A stretch of 64,000 bases of DNA from CBDFLD01 sp965249005 (GTDB lineage Bacteria > Acidobacteriota > UBA6911): positions 124,001 through 188,000 of the forward strand of contig CBDFLD010000022.1 of assembly GCA_965249005.1 (NCBI GenBank). Direction: 5' to 3'. Made by a program: the position numbers and the translations under genes. How positions within the stretch are numbered: the stretch's first letter is position 1; each line of letters opens with the position of its first letter. Below, in pieces: positions 63,301 through 64,000 of this stretch. Under the pieces are notes generated by a model. It saw only the letters and a list, made by a program, of their open reading frames with translations, did no database searches and was not told the DNA's origin.

Positions 63301-63499
63301 CATCTATCTCAGAAACGTGATCGACGCGGCCGAAGGAGCCGTAACGCAAGGGCAACGACAAGTGTTCGCCGATCTGTCGGCTGAATGGAGCCGGCACCAG
63401 GCCACGCTAGAACTTTTGTTCGGGAAGGAACTAGACTCGTTCAACGACCTCGCGGGCAGAGAAAGTATCCCGGCAGTCGTTGTGCCTTCCAAGCGATGA
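60344..63499 (+). CDS. Large secreted BNR/Asp-box (sortilin/VPS10-like) propeller protein (1051 aa)
   Basis: ATG 60344 with GGAGG 10 nt before; TTG 60323 rejected. Signal peptide (about 1-30). N-terminal WRNIGPFRGGRAVAVAGVPSD is the start of a family widespread in Acidobacteria and Gemmatimonadetes (‘glycosyl hydrolase, BNR/VPS10’). Multiple Asp boxes: SIDAGKTWEHM, SADGGRTWALV, SADGGETWQEL, SDDGGESWQRL, SSDGGKTFAAV, SFDGGRTWSTQ, TRDHGKSWEGI; together they give a two-propeller body (about 40-790). A C-terminal beta domain (about 800-920) and a helical region (RIQDRIMSAIDRELEEIHRS...DLAGKLSAVEDLL) follow. No catalytic residues identified; role unknown, perhaps ligand binding or peptidase-like. 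Confidence 0.85.
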   Translation: MMQPRSLVRLYALGFLICSLATLPNPACAQVGESYDPVLYDSMKWRNIGPFRGGRAVAVAGVPSDPLTYYFGSVGGGVWKTSSAGETWVNVSDGFFGTASVGAISVSRSNPAVVYVGMGEHAIKGVATSHGDGVYRSIDAGKTWEHMGLDRTRQISRIVIHPKNPDLVYCAAQGAAFGASPERGIYRSADGGRTWALVLHVSKSAGASDLSMDPDNPRLLFAALWDHVRRPWEVVSGGPGSGIYRSADGGETWQELTKGLPDLIGKVRLDTVANSDRVYAMIEADPDGGLFRSDDGGESWQRLNDGWNIRARAWYFMHVRADPQDPNVVWVMNAALMKSSDGGKTFAAVSTPHVDNHDLWINPDRSSTMINANDGGANVSFDGGRTWSTQLNQPTGQFYRVNTDNRFPYHVYAAQQDSATVAIASWNNRAGIDAADQYRVGGCESGHIAFDRDDPMLVYSGCYMGIITEYDVKTRRARNIMAYPKVPAGLGVRDWKYRFNWNAPILVSRHNTGVIYHAAQVLLKTKNRGLTWQRISPDLTRNDRRKQGPGGRPITNEAVGAEIYNTILSVAESPHDSRTIWVGSDDGLVHLTRNQGKSWEDVTPEGIGEALINSIEASPHDPATAYLAVSRYKFNDFTPAAFRTRDHGKSWEGIVRGIEEQAWVRVVREDPTRPGLLYAGTETGIYVSFDAGNAWQSLQLNLPVTPVTDLRVADNDLVASTQGRALWILDNLSPLQQLDERIRHAEVHLYAPEQHYFGSLGASDSAQPRLGQNPPNGALIDYYIGRDGSEATLEIRDAEGAMVRCYSSRGSRDGTSISNRRGMHRVVWDLRHEGLFAVPGLFVVGASNLPTAGDLHPGTLRGRLALPGSYQLRLTIGDDSDTKALELRADPRSAATIESLRIQDRIMSAIDRELEEIHRSVIRIRDVRGQLEKLSRINGTAELEAIDSAARDLAGKLSAVEDLLVQDRITTLQSTINFPNRLNFHYIYLRNVIDAAEGAVTQGQRQVFADLSAEWSRHQATLELLFGKELDSFNDLAGRESIPAVVVPSKR

Positions 63500-63711
63500 T
63501 CCGGGGGCTGGCGTCATCGCCGGATGCTCCGGTACCAAATGGCGGCGCTCCAGGTTCCCGCATTTAGCCGCCAGATCTTCCAGCATAGATATGGAGGCCA
63601 CCCAGCAAGGATAGGGTACCAACAGAAAACCGCCCGGCGTGTGCTCCGGTGAGCAGAGTTTTCGGACGGCTAAGCCCCACCCGGCGCCCGTGCATGATCT
63701 TTGGGTCGTTT

Positions 63712-64000
63712 TCAGACATGATTGCGTAGCATCAGCTCCGCGGGATAAGGATTCAAGTAGGTCTGGCCGAGCACATAGGCGTCGGGGTGGCGTCTGAAAT
63801 GATGTTTGAGCAGTGTTATGGGTACGATGAGAGGGACTGCCTCTTGATGGTAATCCTCGATGGCCTCGACTAGTTCCTCCTTGTCAGTTCGATCTAAAAC
63901 CTTCTTCAGATAGCCTGCCAGGTGATGGAGGACGTCGGTGTGCTTTTTGCGTGTCGCCTTGCACGCCAGGGCTTGCATGAATAGTTTGCCGTATTCCTCC
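63712..64000 (-). CDS. DUF1722 (YbgA-type) protein, C-terminal part (runs off right edge)
   Basis: Minus-strand frame reads EEYGKLFMQALACKATRKKHTDVLHHLAGYLKKVLDRTDKEELVEAIEDYHQEAVPLIVPITLLKHHFR…YLNPYPAELMLRNHV, the C-terminal block of DUF1722/YbgA (K.Hh.vL.Hl.GyfK, Y....vPl.vPi.ll.hh, Q.YL.PYP.EL.Lr). The family often occurs fused to DUF523 or beside photolyase genes. The frame extends beyond 64000, so the N-terminal part is missing here. Function not established. Confidence 0.8.
   Translation of the reverse strand, partial: EEYGKLFMQALACKATRKKHTDVLHHLAGYLKKVLDRTDKEELVEAIEDYHQEAVPLIVPITLLKHHFRRHPDAYVLGQTYLNPYPAELMLRNHV

Overview
The window reads as a chromosomal segment of a moderately GC-rich, Gram-negative, heterotrophic bacterium, most likely an uncultured Acidobacteriota or a relative. 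That is an inference from gene content: a large sortilin-type BNR/Asp-box protein, a DUF1549/DUF1553 cytochrome-like protein paired with a DUF1501 protein, a PEP-CTERM protein, three lipoprotein or secreted type I sulfatases, a P1-family peptidase, secreted beta-sandwich proteins of a type common in Acidobacteria, and a heavy-metal RND pump with an outer-membrane factor. No rRNA, tRNA or CRISPR array was seen.

Layout. 1-3.7 kb: 5' part of a 2-keto-4-pentenoate hydratase-family gene, an XRE regulator/membrane protein pair, and a penicillin-acylase-family hydrolase, punctuated by copies of a dispersed palindromic repeat. 3.9-7.7 kb: MFS transporter, DUF6122 protein, exported Gly-rich protein, PLP decarboxylase. 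7.9-22.4 kb: two 1853-bp IS1380-family elements in opposite orientation, each with its own target duplication. Between them lie an APC permease, a sulfatase with an in-frame amber codon, a CehA-like metallohydrolase, a HAD phosphatase, a PEP-CTERM protein, an exported amidase and an IPT-domain protein. The second copy sits inside an IS256-type transposase gene. 23-27.6 kb: Asp-box protein, sulfatase, P1 peptidase. 27.6-33.9 kb: four-gene RND efflux operon led by a His-rich small protein. 34-36.1 kb: SMR transporter, two small membrane proteins, a deaminase. 36.2-39.6 kb: sigma-54 activator divergent from an alpha/beta hydrolase and a flavin-binding protein. 39.9-48.7 kb: a frameshifted surface protein, CNT nucleoside transporter, CDF metal transporter, exported esterase, DUF6259 glycosidase-like protein and membrane proteins. 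49-52.9 kb: a GrdB-like gene with an in-frame UGA, a third sulfatase and the DUF1501 protein. 53-58 kb: DUF1549/DUF1553 protein (frameshifted), NHL protein and metallophosphoesterase. 58-64 kb: aldo/keto reductase, cold-shock protein, 1051-residue BNR protein and a DUF1722 gene running off the right edge.

The most interesting signal is at 49023-49889. A protein of the glycine/sarcosine/betaine reductase selenoprotein B family has one in-frame UGA exactly where relatives carry the first Cys of a CxxC motif. The frame then runs open for 121 codons, and a 6-bp/6-nt hairpin starts 20 nt after the UGA, as expected for a bacterial SECIS. I read it as a selenoprotein with a UxxC redox motif that gene callers would split or truncate.

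A second theme is broken or recoded frames: an amber codon in a sulfatase, one-base shifts in a surface protein, in the DUF1553 gene and in a T7 run in a sulfatase signal peptide. Some may be assembly errors, so each is reported separately with the test that would settle it.
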